From Gadus chalcogrammus (taxonomy: Eukaryota > Chordata > Actinopteri > Gadiformes > Gadidae), in NCBI RefSeq assembly GCF_026213295.1, contig NC_079421.1:19646925-19710924 (forward strand): 64,000 nt of DNA, given 5' to 3'. Under the pieces are notes generated by a model, which saw nothing but the letters and a program-made list of their open reading frames with translations, ran no database searches and was not told where the DNA came from. This document shows, piece after piece, positions 50,338 through 61,768 of this stretch (the first letter of the stretch is position 1; each line of letters starts with the position of its first letter). A program made the translations under genes and the position numbers.

Positions 50338-51066
50338 ATGGCGAAGACCGTTTATGTGCCACGATTTGGCTCTCAATTGCATGGCAGCCAAACAAACGAA
50401 CCAAAGGAATATTTGATAGATCTACCACCCACTTGTACACAGAAGAAACAATACGAGAACTGTTTGTCATCGAAAAAGGGACAATTTACAAGATCTCGCA
50501 ACTACGCTAAAAACAAGCAAACTAACAATGACAACAAATCTGAAGCATCACCTACACTGCAATACAGTTGTAGGTCTGTGTCTCAAACGAGGAGGGCTTT
50601 GGACTGCGAAAAAGAGGAATCCAAATCGACGAGCCAGGGTATGGTTTGTTTGCATTGAGCTATAGTATAGCTGCTCTTACTCCTAATTGATAACAAACAA
50701 TGACTTGCTATTAAATGTCCATTTCCAGGGACGGTTTTCGACCCCGACTGGGAAGAAGAACTTCCTCTTTCTGAACCCAGCCAACGCCACAAAACAGATA
50801 CTCTTAATGAAAAGGTAAGTGAAGTATATTCTAGATGTCTTTCCTAGGTGTTTTTTTTTTTATAGATAGTTAAACTACACATGTCGGTTAAAAACTTCCC
50901 GGGTTCTCGGCAGCTCAAACCTGCCGTTCTGAGAACAATCGCGAAGATGCTGCGTGAGAACAGGTGTATCCGGAGGAGGCTTCTCTCCCTCAGCCAGGCC
51001 AGTCGCCCTCTGACCAGAGTCCCGGCGGGGCGCTCCCACCGCAGGGACACCTCCTTAACCCGCTAA
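50338..51066 (+). CDS. Small basic protein resembling the C5orf47 family, three exons
   Basis: I assemble three exons: 50338-50638, 50729-50814 and 50866-51066, all GT-AG and phase-consistent, giving 195 codons and ending in TLTR-like LTR. An in-frame ATG at 50281 would add 19 residues; I prefer 50338 because its context (aaaaATGG) is better and MAKTVYVPRFGSQ follows at once. The protein is rich in Lys/Arg/Ser with no signal peptide or membrane segment. Two islands look conserved: VYVPRFGSQ at the N-terminus and a C-terminal helix-like stretch (LRTIAKMLRENRCIRRRL). From memory, human C5orf47 has a YVTRFGS-like start and an ISRMLEEN-like C-terminus, and it lies between CPEB4 and MSX2, exactly this position. 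The acceptor of exon 3 (tttttttttatag) is good. Function unknown. Confidence that the gene is real is fair; the family assignment rests on synteny plus short motifs. Confidence 0.66.
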
Positions 51067-53149
51067 CGTATGCCTTTAATGTTTCACTAGGAATTTAGTT
51101 GTTTCAGATTTGAGTTGTCAGTTGGACCTACTTTTAATTAAAAAGGCTTAACCTGAACTATAATAAGGCCGTGCTGTAAGACCAAATGCTAGGCTAAATG
51201 TTGATTGTTGGTAGGCTACATGTTGATCGTAACCACCAAAGGCCGGTTAGTTAATACATAGTCTTAATATATGCCTATACCGAATGTGTTGGTAGGTATT
51301 TAGTTGTTGCAGATGTCTGTTGTTGCCAGTTGCACAGTTTGACCAACACCGGTAATTTCCTTCATATTGTAATAAACCTCGATTTAGGCCATCTTGTTGG
51401 CCTATATATAAGGTCGGGAAGGTGGAAGATATTACCCAAAGATGAATGTTATTGTATCGGAAACAATCTGCAAAGTTGTTTGGTACTGGAAATTAAAGTG
51501 TTACTTTCGTAAATAAGGGTCATTTTTTGTCTTTGTTCCTAGAGTCTTCACTATTTGTTTTATCTTTCCCCACCAGGGTGCGCCACTTTTTCATTTCTGG
51601 CTTTGGTCTAAATATTACAATAATTCTCCAATCTTTTCTAAAGTATCTCAAATGATCAGTTCGGTCCTTGCACAATCGATTAAGTGATCATAACTTTGAT
51701 TAAAAACGTTATTTATTTATTAAATGGCACAACAAAGCAACAAAGGCATTTAAGGGGGGGGGGGGGGCAATTATCACTGGTTAAGTTTCTTTCCATCCAA
51801 TGTCCTACATTGTCAAAGGAATTCATAGAATGAATGATATGTGTTGAATTTTTTTTTTTGTCTGAGAATGAATCAAGAGTTTGAGAGTCAGTCATTGACA
51901 TATTTGAAGTGCCGGGTATTATGAAGTTGCAAGATACACCAAGTGATATTTAAGATCTGACTGATTTGGGCATGGCTCCTGCCTTTCAGGTCTGTATTGC
52001 CCATGTTTTGTCTGATATTCTTTTGTTCACTTTATTCTATTGATTTGAAAGAATCCTCCACTGGCAGTTCTTATGTTTATCTGTCACTAGTCTGTTTTTA
52101 TTGGAGGTTCTTGCAATAATCACATTAAGTTCTAAATACAGAACAACATTTAATTTTTATTACTTGCTTTAACGAAACACAAAAACAGCATGGGACAAGA
52201 CATGAAGTCGCAAGTCTTTTTATAGTTTGTTTATTCATTCACTTTGCTAAACCATGTGGCTATCATTACTTCTCAGTGTAAAATAATTGATGTTAAACCA
52301 TGGACAATTTGATGTAATTGCTCCTCCAGTTTCCTAATGTTTTGATTGATTGGTCTCATTACTGTGTTTACAGTCCAGTTGTTTTACCCCATCTTGTTTT
52401 TGTTTCCCTGAACACAACAGAGCTTATTGAATGAACACAAGATCAGTATAATGTACTGAACATGCTGTATAGGAACCCTATGTAGCTTGCTTCTCAACAC
52501 GCATGATAGCGTAGTCCCAGTTTGATCCCCAGGTTCAGTTTCTTGTAGGCATCTTAGCAACTTGGCAAGTATCTCTACCTGCACCTCAATGACACCTAAT
52601 TTTGCAGTAAGCTTCTTTGGATAAAAGTGTCTACTACCTAAATAGTAGCAAAGGCTTTGGGATCAGTGATTAGTTGTTCTGAAATGTCAACAGTGGTCTC
52701 CCTCTGATGTTTATTGCTGTTCACCTGCAATCTATTTAAGCCAGCCTACAGCGCATCCCTTAATTACATTAGTTTTAGTGGCATAAATATTGAACACAGT
52801 CCTACGAATTGCTCTGTTAATATTTTAAGTCAATTTGCAGTCTATGGCGGTGCAAATAGTAATTTGTTTTAAACAATATAACTTTTGTTATTGACCTTCG
52901 TTGTGCTATAATCATATTTTAAACTATTTTGTTTTTCTAGTATGTAAAATATAAATGGTTGTACTTATACTATAGTCCTAATAGAATCGAGCAAAAGAAT
53001 TGTAACTCATGATTTATTTAATAGTTTTAATCAGAGTCTTTTAATCAGAGCTGTGATACATAAAGGAGACAGACTGGTAGCATGTTTCCCTCTTCAAAAT
53101 AAATAGGTTGGCATGGGTGTGCTGGAAACTATGAAAACTAAACTCTATT
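51067..53149. other. Downstream of the C5orf47-like gene
   Basis: AT-rich. AATAAA at 51371-51376 is a candidate polyadenylation signal for the preceding gene. A poly-G run lies at about 51754-51767. Nothing else recognised. Confidence 0.5.
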
Positions 53150-53506
53150 TTGGTTCTAGAATGAAATATGCATCATGGCTTAGCTTTAAAATTGCAATAC
53201 ATGGTACGTCTTGGTTCTAGAATATAATATGCTGCCTGATTTGTCCTGGTCCCAGAATGCAATATGCAGCAGCATGCCTTGATTGTACAATGCAATATGT
53301 AGCTTGTCTGGGGATGAGAATGCAATATACAGCGAGTGTTTGTTCTATAATGCAATAATCAGCGTGTCTTGTATTTGTATGCAATATGCAGCCTGTCTTG
53401 GTTCTAGAATTCATTATTCAGCTGCATGTCTTCGTTCCAGAAGGCAATATAAGTATACTGGAATGCAATAAGCAGCATGTCTTGGTTCTTGAATGCAATA
53501 TGAAGG
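53150..53506 (+). repeat. Degenerate minisatellite of about 38-40 bp units
   Basis: The core gaatgcaatatgcagc ... gtcttggttcta recurs roughly nine times with many substitutions and small indels, which points to an old array. Several frames are open by accident; no protein is indicated. Confidence 0.8.
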
Positions 53507-54280
53507 TTATTATTTTAATTTATTAATATTCATTTAAATCACTTTGTAGTTAAGCAAAACTATAGGGGTAGTAGATTCTTTGTTTGGCTACCATTTAGGA
53601 AATATTTCCAATCTGTAATGGTCCTGGGCATTGCTAACGTTGATTATGGTGACACAGGGCATTGGCTCAGCTAGAGCAGGTCTTCCAGTAGCTGGAAGCT
53701 TGCTACTTCGACCCTCTCTTCCTAATCATTGAGTTTTTTAAATAATCTATCACAAAATAGAATAGAATCCAATGTACACAGATACCTTATGATATTACAT
53801 TTGTCACTGTTATTATTGAAATAAAATGATGTGGCTATGAATTCAAAGTAAGCTAAACACGATTGAATAATCCACAGTTGAGTTGTTTACTGTAAGCATA
53901 TACTCTAGATTAGTCTGCAGTTATTTACAATAGTTTAAATTAGGGAAACATGGCCCAATTAACTTGAAGCCACAAGCTAACTGTTCATCAGTGTTGGACA
54001 AAGAGGAACCACATGCAGTGTACATAAACAGATTAGAGAGAAAGATTCTTCCTGTTCATGTTATGGACATTTCTTTTACTCCTCAAAAACCTTATTTCTC
54101 TACACACACACCTCATTTTGCAGATGTAATTTCAATTTTTTTTTCATTTCAAATGGTAAACATTCATCGATGGTAATCTGATATCTGAATCTTTCAATTA
54201 TTGAGACTTGACATATTCTAAATAACACATCAATACATTTTATATTAATCCTTATATTTAAGAAAATCCTGTTTGTGTGG

Positions 54281-54285
<5 letters not shown>

Positions 54286-54333
<48 letters not shown>
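54286..54333 (+). repeat. (GA)n microsatellite
   Basis: About 48 bp of pure GA. Confidence 0.97.
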
Positions 54334-54338
<5 letters not shown>

Positions 54339-54594
54339 GAGTATTTAAATAAAGCATGTCATCTCAAGGGAAAATGCAATGGAAAACAGAAGCAAGGCGA
54401 CTAACAAACGTGAACATGCTTAAATAAGCATAACTTTCACAGCCTGTTCAAATGGCTCTGAACGGATTAGGAAAAAAAGTTTTATGTTGGTGTTGCAATG
54501 TACCGGGATGTTGAGGCTTGACACTTCTTCCTGGCTTTCTTTTGGAAGCATGTGGAGCTTTGTCTATGTAATGTGGTCTTTGATTATGAATCAA

Positions 54595-54782
54595 ACCTGA
54601 TGTATTAGAAAAACAACTAATAGGCTGACTCGCAGGACCCTCAAAAAACAACACTTAACATTTCAAGGTAAACAAATACACATTTACGTTTGCAGACCAA
54701 GCAACCTATTATTACTACCATGAGTTGGTTATATTAAGCTGATATGCAGAAATCTAGAGCTGTTGTTTATTTCTGTATATAT
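54595..54782 (+). repeat. Copy A of a duplicated 175-bp segment
   Basis: It begins cctgatg and contains aaaaacaactaataggc, caggaccct, ttggttatattaagctg and atctagagctgttgt in the same order as copy B at 55983-56161, with substitutions and small gaps. The spacing is about 1.4 kb, in direct orientation. Confidence 0.85.
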
Positions 54783-55154
54783 GGCTTTGTGCGTTCTGAA
54801 CAGAAACCGTAGCCATGAATACAGTTCACTTCCAAACCATAATGCCCAACCCAAACCCTACAGCCTGATAGTCCTCGTGATTGAAAACGCCAAATTATTA
54901 CTGCCAGTTGTCTTTGTTCTTGTCATAGGAGACATAAAAAAGCCATGCTTGTCACTTGGGTCCAAAATTACCCAGAAGGCTCTCTTTCCTATGGCTTTGG
55001 TGTGGGGAAAATCCCTTCAGAACTCTTTTTGGAGCCTATTCTTATAAGTGCATCAAACATTGGTTATGCTGAACAGCTGAAAGCATTCATTAATGGGCCT
55101 TGTAGATTTATTTTGACTGTTTTGAGATTAAATATTGAGCTTTTATGTCTTGAT

Positions 55155-55211
55155 TGGCTCATTGTGGCTAAAGTGAAAATGTTATGAGTCTCCACCCCAG
55201 GGTTCAAACCC
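55155..55211 (+). other. Possible decayed tRNA-derived SINE head
   Basis: TGGCTCATTGTGG resembles a Pol III A box and GGTTCAAACCC, 46 bp later, matches a B box. The spacing suits a tRNA-like promoter, but no cloverleaf can be drawn. Confidence 0.3.
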
Positions 55212-55982
55212 ACGTCTTCAGTCTGTGGTGAACGACATTTAAAATGTAGTTTGAGAGACTGGCTTTCATGTTTTGATAAATGTTGTTTATATTTTTAAGA
55301 ATTATAAGTCGATTGAAATTTCAGTTGTTTTTCGTGAGAATGGGGAGGCAATCTGTGATTAGCAAAATGATCAAAAAAAATCAGTACCAAATGGAACCCT
55401 TCTCTTCATTGCCATCTCAATTATTTGGTGCTAATAATTTTTTCTACTCTGTGAAAAAAGCTGTATTGAGATAGAATCTACCTTCATCTAAATTTCCTTG
55501 ATTTGCCATCTCAAGGATCATCTCAATCATAATGTTTAAAGGAATTGTGAATTAATGACAGTTTAAACAATAAAAAAGATATAAATGTTATATATATATA
55601 CAGATTACAGTCAAATTAAACACCTATAAAGCATTAACAGCGATCAGTGTCAAAAGCATCAGGAAACAATATCAACAGTAAATATATGATATGAGAAGCC
55701 TAGTGTGTTCAACATCAACCCATTCAGTCTGTCTCTGGAAGAGAAAAGGTTGAATTGTTCTTCTGTGTCAAGACGCCGCCGTGCCTCTATAGGCCGGTGC
55801 TCGCATTTATGGTTCCCCACTTGTGAGGTTTTGCATCCTTTTGGAGAGATGTACGTGAGCTAAAGCGACGCAGCGATTTTGCCACAACTGTCTGCTGCCT
55901 TATTTATCTTAATTGTCACAGGTGTACTTCCTCTCACATACAGAAAGCAGAACCATGGCACAAACCTACGGCAGGCAGCAGG

Positions 55983-56161
55983 CCTGATGAAAAACAACTA
56001 ATAGGCCGACGCCCAGGACCCTAAAAAAAACAACACTTTTCAAGACAAACATCAACACATTTGCGCTTTCAGACAAAACAACCTATAATTACGTCCATAA
56101 GTTGGTAATATTAAGCTGCAGACATCTAGAGCTGTTGTGTATATATGTATGCCGTATATAT
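55983..56161 (+). repeat. Copy B of the duplicated 175-bp segment
   Basis: Direct-orientation partner of 54595-54782, clearly homologous over its whole length. Each copy contains an AT-rich stretch followed by ctagagctgttg. It could be a dispersed family or a local duplication. Confidence 0.85.
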
Positions 56162-56613
56162 GTTTGTTAAAGGAGACTGCGAATGGTTGCAGTATAGCAG
56201 ATCTTCTACAGCGAACTCACTTGCTGTTGTTAGGACCAGAGTCGGCTGTGAGTGTTGTGCTGTGTGAGGAGCCCTCACGGTGCTGAGCAGCCAGAGGCTG
56301 AGCCCCCTAACACCACCGTGTAATCCAGCTGATTACAGAGAACACCCTGCTGCTGCCTCCGTCCTGATCACAGAGCACTGGCCCGACGTCCAGCAGACGA
56401 CCCATGGATGCTCTGTCGGCCAGTTGTTGTTTTAAGCGTGTTTGTGTTAAGGATGTGTTTGAGTGAGTATGTGTCTACTACGCCTATATAGGTCGCAATC
56501 AGACCGAGACGAGAGCCGGCCGTACACAGAGAAAAACATTTCAGTATCTTTTGATTTTGTTTTTTTTATATATTGGTTGTGAGTGCTTGTTGTTGGGACC
56601 TTAATAAGAGCAA

Positions 56614-56752
<139 letters not shown>

Positions 56753-57229
56753 GGAAAACAGGAGAGTCTGGCTGATGTTTCCTAATGCTGCCGAGCCCTA
56801 CAGGTATGAGCTTCAAACGGGCCAAGGAAGCCCATGTCTCCACTAAGACAGACCAGAGACTAGTAGGCAAGGCAAGGCAAGGCAAGGCAACTTTATTTAT
56901 ATAGCACTTTTCATACACAAGGCAGACTCAAAGTGCTTCACATATAAACATTGTCATACAATAAAATAAAATAATAATAGATAAGTAAAAGAAAAACATA
57001 TGCAAAAAAATGGGTAAATTAAAAAGGCATTTTAGTCAACATAGCACAAACAAAAAACTCTAGCGATTCATGTAACCTCACCAGTGAATTCAATACAAAT
57101 ACGGTTTCACTCCTTGTCTGAAGTTGTAAAACAAAACCCCTGAGCAGACCAAACGTCTTAAGTTATATTCAGGACACGTATCAACATTGACAAACTAGCA
57201 AAGATGAACAAATCACTTGACAATTTATA

Positions 57230-57600
57230 TTCTAGGAATCTAACCCAGATTCTAGGAAACGAACCCAGATTCTAGGAATCTAACCCAGATACACCTATTC
57301 TAGGAATCAAACCCGGATTCTAGGAATTTAACCCAGATACACCTATTCTAGGAATCTAACCCAGACTCTAGGAATTTAACCCAGATACACCTATTCTAGG
57401 AATCTAACCCAGACTCTAGGAATTTAACCCAGATACACCTATTCTAGGAATCTAACCCAGACTCTAGGAATCTAACCCAGATTCACCTATTCTAGGAATC
57501 TAACCCAGACTCTAGGAATTTAACCCAGATTCACCTATTCTAGGAATCTAACCCAGACTCTAGGAATCTAACCCAGATTCTAGGAATCTAACCCAGATAC
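57230..57600 (-). repeat. Minisatellite inside the LINE 3' UTR
   Basis: Short units of about 20 bp (tctaggaatctaacccag and variants) alternate with a 28-bp form carrying atacacctat, giving a 48-bp composite repeated several times. The array lies between the ORF2 stop and the 3' terminal motif of the LINE, so it belongs to the element or arose in this copy. Confidence 0.85.
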
Positions 57601-57900
57601 ACGTGTCTTTCCCAGTCATACAGCGTATATTCAGTGATTATTGAGCTCTTAAACACTAATACAGGTTCTCACTTCGTCAAGCTCTTAATGACACAACTTC
57701 ATTACTCAGCAAATGTAGTGCAGCCTAATAGTAAAACAAATAATAATAATCACAGTTATGTGTGTGTAGATTATTTTAAGATTATTAAAATAAAAAAATA
57801 GAGGCAAAGTTAAATAGAAAGTTAAAAAGGCTTTTTAGTAGTAAAATTTAAAGTGAGTTAAAAAGGCATTTTAGTAAAATAAAGCTAAAGTATTTAAGAT

Positions 57901-60900
57901 TTAGCAGAAAGCTAAAGCAAACATAAAAGTCTTCAATCTTGTTTTGAAGGTGCTCAGAGTTGGGGCAAGTCTTAAATCCTCAGGGAGTTTATTCCAGCTA
58001 TTTGTTGCATAGTAACTAAATCCTGCTTTCCCATGTTTCGTGTTTACTCGGGGGATAATTAACAGATTGGTCTCAGAAGATCTTAGTGTTCTAGAAGGCT
58101 TATGTAGTGGAAGCATATCAGTTAAATATTTTGGGCCTAAACCATGTAGGGATTTATAGGTTAGCAACATGATTTTAAAATCAATTCTCGGACCTACAGG
58201 AAGCCAATGTAACGATTTAAGAATTGGTGTAATATGTTCAAATTTTTTGGTCTTTGTTAATACTCTAGCAGCAGCATTCTGAACAAGCTGAAGCTTCCTT
58301 AGAGTTTGTTTTGGGAGACCTGTAAGGAGACCATTGCAGTAATCAAGCTTACTAGTGATAAAGGCATGTACAAGTTTTTGTAAGTCTTCTGTGGACATGA
58401 GCCCTCTAAGTCTTGCTACATTTTTAAGGTGATAATATGCAGATTTTGTAACTGATTTGATGTGACTTTCGAAATGTAAATCAGAATCCATGATAACCCC
58501 TAGGTTTCTGGCTTTGATTGAGGTTTTCAGGGACAGAGAGTGAAGGTGTTGGGTTACTTTAAGCCTTTCCGTTTTAGCACCAAATACAATTATCTCTGTT
58601 TTATCCTCATTTAGCTGAAGGAAATTTCGGCACATCCAGTCTTTCACTTGCTCAATGCACTGGCACAGCAGATCTATGGGCCGATAGTCATTTGGTGATA
58701 GCGATACATAGATTTGCGTGTCATCAGCATAGCAATGATGGTCAATATTGTTATTATGCATGATTTGCCCTAGTGGGAGCATGTAGATGTTGAATAAAGA
58801 GGGTCCTAAGATCGAACCTTGTGGGACTCCACACATCACGTTGGTTGATTCTGATACAAAGTCGCCGATGGAAACAAAGTAGTTCCTATTTTGTAGGTAG
58901 GATCTGAACCAATTTAAGACTGTGCCTGAAAGCCCCACCCAGTTTTCTAACCTGTCCAAAAGTATTGTATGGTCTACAGTGTCGAATGCAGCACTGAGGT
59001 CTAGTAGCATTAGTATTGAGGTTTTTCCAGAGTCTGTGTTAAGACGGATGTCGTTTACAACTTTAATGAGGGCGGTCTCAGTGCTGTGCAGGGGTCGAAA
59101 TCCTGATTGGAAGGAGTCATAACAACCAGTTGATGCCAGGAAGTGATTAAGTTGCTGGAGGACAACTTTCTCAATGATTTTACTTATGAAGGGCAGATTT
59201 GATATTGGTCTGTAGTTGTTAATAATAGAGGTATCTAGGCTCCGCTTTTTTAAAAGGGGTTTAATAACTGCAGTTTTCAGGGCTTTTGGGAAGTTGCCTG
59301 ACTGGAGAGAGTTGTTAACTATCTGCAATATGTCTATTGCTAGGCAGTCAAAAACATTCTTAAAGAGGTTGGTAGGTAAAGAATCAAGGCAACAGGTGGA
59401 TGGCTTTAGTTGTGTAACAGTTTCCACAAGAGTTTTAGAGTCAATAACATTAAAGCATGCCATCCCTGCCACGTTACTTTTGCCTGAACAGGGTGGTAGT
59501 CCAACATTTTTGTTTGAAGTGGAGATATTGATGGCGCGTCTGATGCCTTCAATTTTATCAGTATAAAAAGCTGCAAACTCATTGCATTTCTGCGTGGAAT
59601 GGAGATCAGGTGGAATTTGTGTTGGGGGGTTGGTCAGTCTGTCAACAGTTGCAAATAGGGTTTTTGCATTATTATTATTGGATTTAATGATATTGGAGAA
59701 AAATGTTTCTCTAGCACTTTTTAAGTCTGAATTGTAGGCACGGAGGCTCTCTTTGTAGATATCATGGTGAATTTGAAGTTTTGTTTTACGCCAGATGCGT
59801 TCAACCTTCCTGCATTCTTTTTTCTGTGCTGTTACAGAGGCAGCTTTTCTCCAGGGTGCCTTTTGCTTTCCAGAAATCGTTTTAACCTTATAAGGTGCAA
59901 TGACATCCATGATTTTCAAAATTTTCAAATTAAAGTTTTCTACAAGATCATCAGCAGAACATGGGTTGAGAGGTGGTAGTAAGGAGATGGCCTTTCTAAA
60001 AAGTACATACGATTCTTCATTGATATACCGTTTTTTGACAGTATTTGATTTTGTCTGTATGTCGGGAATAAACGATATATTAAAGAAAACACAAAAGTGG
60101 TCAGACAAGGAAGGATCAGTCACAGAGAGATCAGAAACATTGAGGCCCTTTGTGATAACCAGGTCTAGAGTGTGGCCCTTACAATGAGTAGTCTCTTTCA
60201 CATGTTGGGACAGTTCAAATGTGTCCAAAATGGTAAAAAGTTTTTTTGCACACTTGTCATTCAAATCATCAGTATGAAAATTGAAGTCACCAGTTATAAC
60301 TAGACAGTCAAAGTCTGTGGAGATGCTAGACAATAATTCTGTGAATTCATCGAAAAAATTTGCAGAGTATGTGGGTGGCCTGTAAATAATTAATAGGAGA
60401 ACTCTGGGGGAGCATTTCAATACAGCACAAAGGTATTCGAATGATGGAAAATCACCAAATAACATCTGTTTCCCCTGAAAATCATTTTTAAATATAACAG
60501 CAACCCCTCCACCTCTTTTTCCAGATCTACATGCATCAAAAAAGTTATAGTTGGGAGGAGCTGTCTCTATCAGAACGGTTGCACTGTTATTTTGTTCCAG
60601 CCATGTTTCAGTTAAAAACATAAAATCCAGTTTAGAGGTGGTAATAAAATCATTAACTAAAAATGATTTGTTATTAAGAGACCTAACATTAAGTAGACCC
60701 ATCTTGATGGTGTTGTTGATAGGCTTTAAGGTTGTTTTTGGTTTGGAGGAAATATGCATGAGATTTGTGAGGTTAGCAGTGTGTCTACGTTTCCCTTTGT
60801 TTACTCTCTTGATACAATCGCATCGGGCGCCACACACCTCAGGAAGGTAGCAATTTTCTGTCATTACCGTTAAATCCCACTTAAAAGAACCGGATTCCAC
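57901..60900 (-). CDS. L2-type LINE ORF2: endonuclease and reverse transcriptase, 999 codons, intact
   Basis: One uninterrupted reading frame encodes an AP-endonuclease-like domain followed by a reverse transcriptase, the ORF2 layout of L2/CR1-clade non-LTR retrotransposons. Endonuclease motifs seen: LLNVRSL (about 69-75), FLTETW (about 93), YRPP, GDFNFH (about 203) and LSDH (about 267). RT motifs: YRPISNLP, FQSGFRP, LDLSAAFDTVDH (about 637), GVPQGSILGPSLF, YADDTQIY (about 723) and LNEDKTEIIVFG. The C-terminal part (GLPKQTLRKLQLVQNAAARV) is typical of fish L2 elements. The protein nicks target DNA and copies its own RNA into the break. The frame ends at a TAA (57901-57903), and the first ATG in frame is at 60900. 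No ORF1 is visible upstream, so the element may be 5' truncated. No disabling change is seen in the motifs. Confidence 0.93.
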   Translation of the reverse strand: MESGSFKWDLTVMTENCYLPEVCGARCDCIKRVNKGKRRHTANLTNLMHISSKPKTTLKPINNTIKMGLLNVRSLNNKSFLVNDFITTSKLDFMFLTETWLEQNNSATVLIETAPPNYNFFDACRSGKRGGGVAVIFKNDFQGKQMLFGDFPSFEYLCAVLKCSPRVLLLIIYRPPTYSANFFDEFTELLSSISTDFDCLVITGDFNFHTDDLNDKCAKKLFTILDTFELSQHVKETTHCKGHTLDLVITKGLNVSDLSVTDPSLSDHFCVFFNISFIPDIQTKSNTVKKRYINEESYVLFRKAISLLPPLNPCSADDLVENFNLKILKIMDVIAPYKVKTISGKQKAPWRKAASVTAQKKECRKVERIWRKTKLQIHHDIYKESLRAYNSDLKSARETFFSNIIKSNNNNAKTLFATVDRLTNPPTQIPPDLHSTQKCNEFAAFYTDKIEGIRRAINISTSNKNVGLPPCSGKSNVAGMACFNVIDSKTLVETVTQLKPSTCCLDSLPTNLFKNVFDCLAIDILQIVNNSLQSGNFPKALKTAVIKPLLKKRSLDTSIINNYRPISNLPFISKIIEKVVLQQLNHFLASTGCYDSFQSGFRPLHSTETALIKVVNDIRLNTDSGKTSILMLLDLSAAFDTVDHTILLDRLENWVGLSGTVLNWFRSYLQNRNYFVSIGDFVSESTNVMCGVPQGSILGPSLFNIYMLPLGQIMHNNNIDHHCYADDTQIYVSLSPNDYRPIDLLCQCIEQVKDWMCRNFLQLNEDKTEIIVFGAKTERLKVTQHLHSLSLKTSIKARNLGVIMDSDLHFESHIKSVTKSAYYHLKNVARLRGLMSTEDLQKLVHAFITSKLDYCNGLLTGLPKQTLRKLQLVQNAAARVLTKTKKFEHITPILKSLHWLPVGPRIDFKIMLLTYKSLHGLGPKYLTDMLPLHKPSRTLRSSETNLLIIPRVNTKHGKAGFSYYATNSWNKLPEDLRLAPTLSTFKTRLKTFMFALAFC

Positions 60901-60905
60901 AGGCC

Positions 60906-61768
60906 TAATTACAAGGTGTTAATAATAACAATGTAATGACAGTCATTTTAAAGCTTGCCCAAAACCATAATCCATCTTCCAACTGTCTTGAACTTTTGAG
61001 TGCATGGTTAGTGTTCTAGCTCAGAACTTTAGAAGCTCCATAATTCTTATTGATTACCATTGTGATTACGGCCGAGTAAGTGTGTCAGCTACTACAAGTC
61101 AGGGCATGAATTAGACACAGCTTGTATTGGCCTTTCCGACTGCAAACCAAATGCGTCTTACTTTTCATTCCAATGCTACTGTTGCCTATAGGTACTACTA
61201 AGCACACTATATATATAACCTCCTACCTACTATATAAAAAATAAAAGTATATAAAAGTATGGAGCTGTCTGTTCTACTTTTTTAATGGCTAGTATAGGAT
61301 TTATCTATGTAGGCTACAGGAATATATATATATATATATTGCCAAAGAAACGTTTGCTTCTCCATATATCCATTAAGTTTCATTATAGAGTGATTACATC
61401 GTCAATATTTCATTTAAAGTTGTATATGAAATGTTGGCTGTGTCTCCTCGACAATGGCCCCTTCGGGTATCCTAATTAGTGGTAATTTCGGCTGATATCT
61501 AACTAAACCTGTTGTTTACATGGGGGGGTGGCCCTGCGGTTTACCGCACCGGGCAATCATCCGGGCGCCCCTTAACAAACTGTCCAATCACAAGACGGCT
61601 ACTTAGTCCTTAGATAAAGTACACTAGGATGAAAGTCGCAGAAAAGTTATTAGTCATTCCCAAGTTTGCGAGACGGTTTTGAAGTTCAACCTTTTTGGCA
61701 ACGCGTTTTTGCGCTCGTTAACAAATGTTACTTTTAGTCCGCGTTCGATTTTTGTCATACTGGAGAGT
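60906..61768 (+). promoter_or_regulatory. msx upstream region
   Basis: About 860 bp between the LINE and the msx start codon. It has a CCAAT box at 61584-61588 and a weak TATA-like gataaag near 61612. Also an AT dinucleotide run near 61323-61340. Confidence 0.35.

Larger units (their letters stand above)
56864..60905 (-). mobile_element. L2-clade LINE, nearly complete, opposite to the genes
   Basis: The element reads on the - strand. Its 3' end is at the left, where a (CTTGC)n-type pentamer tail (56864-56889) follows the stereotyped terminal motif seen on the + strand as ctttatttatatagcactt and aaagtgcttcaca. This is the usual 3' end of fish L2-like LINEs. Next comes a 1-kb 3' UTR containing a minisatellite (57230-57600), then the 999-codon ORF2. 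The right boundary is not defined; homology to the family ends for me with the start codon near 60900. I could not identify target-site duplications. Confidence 0.88.
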
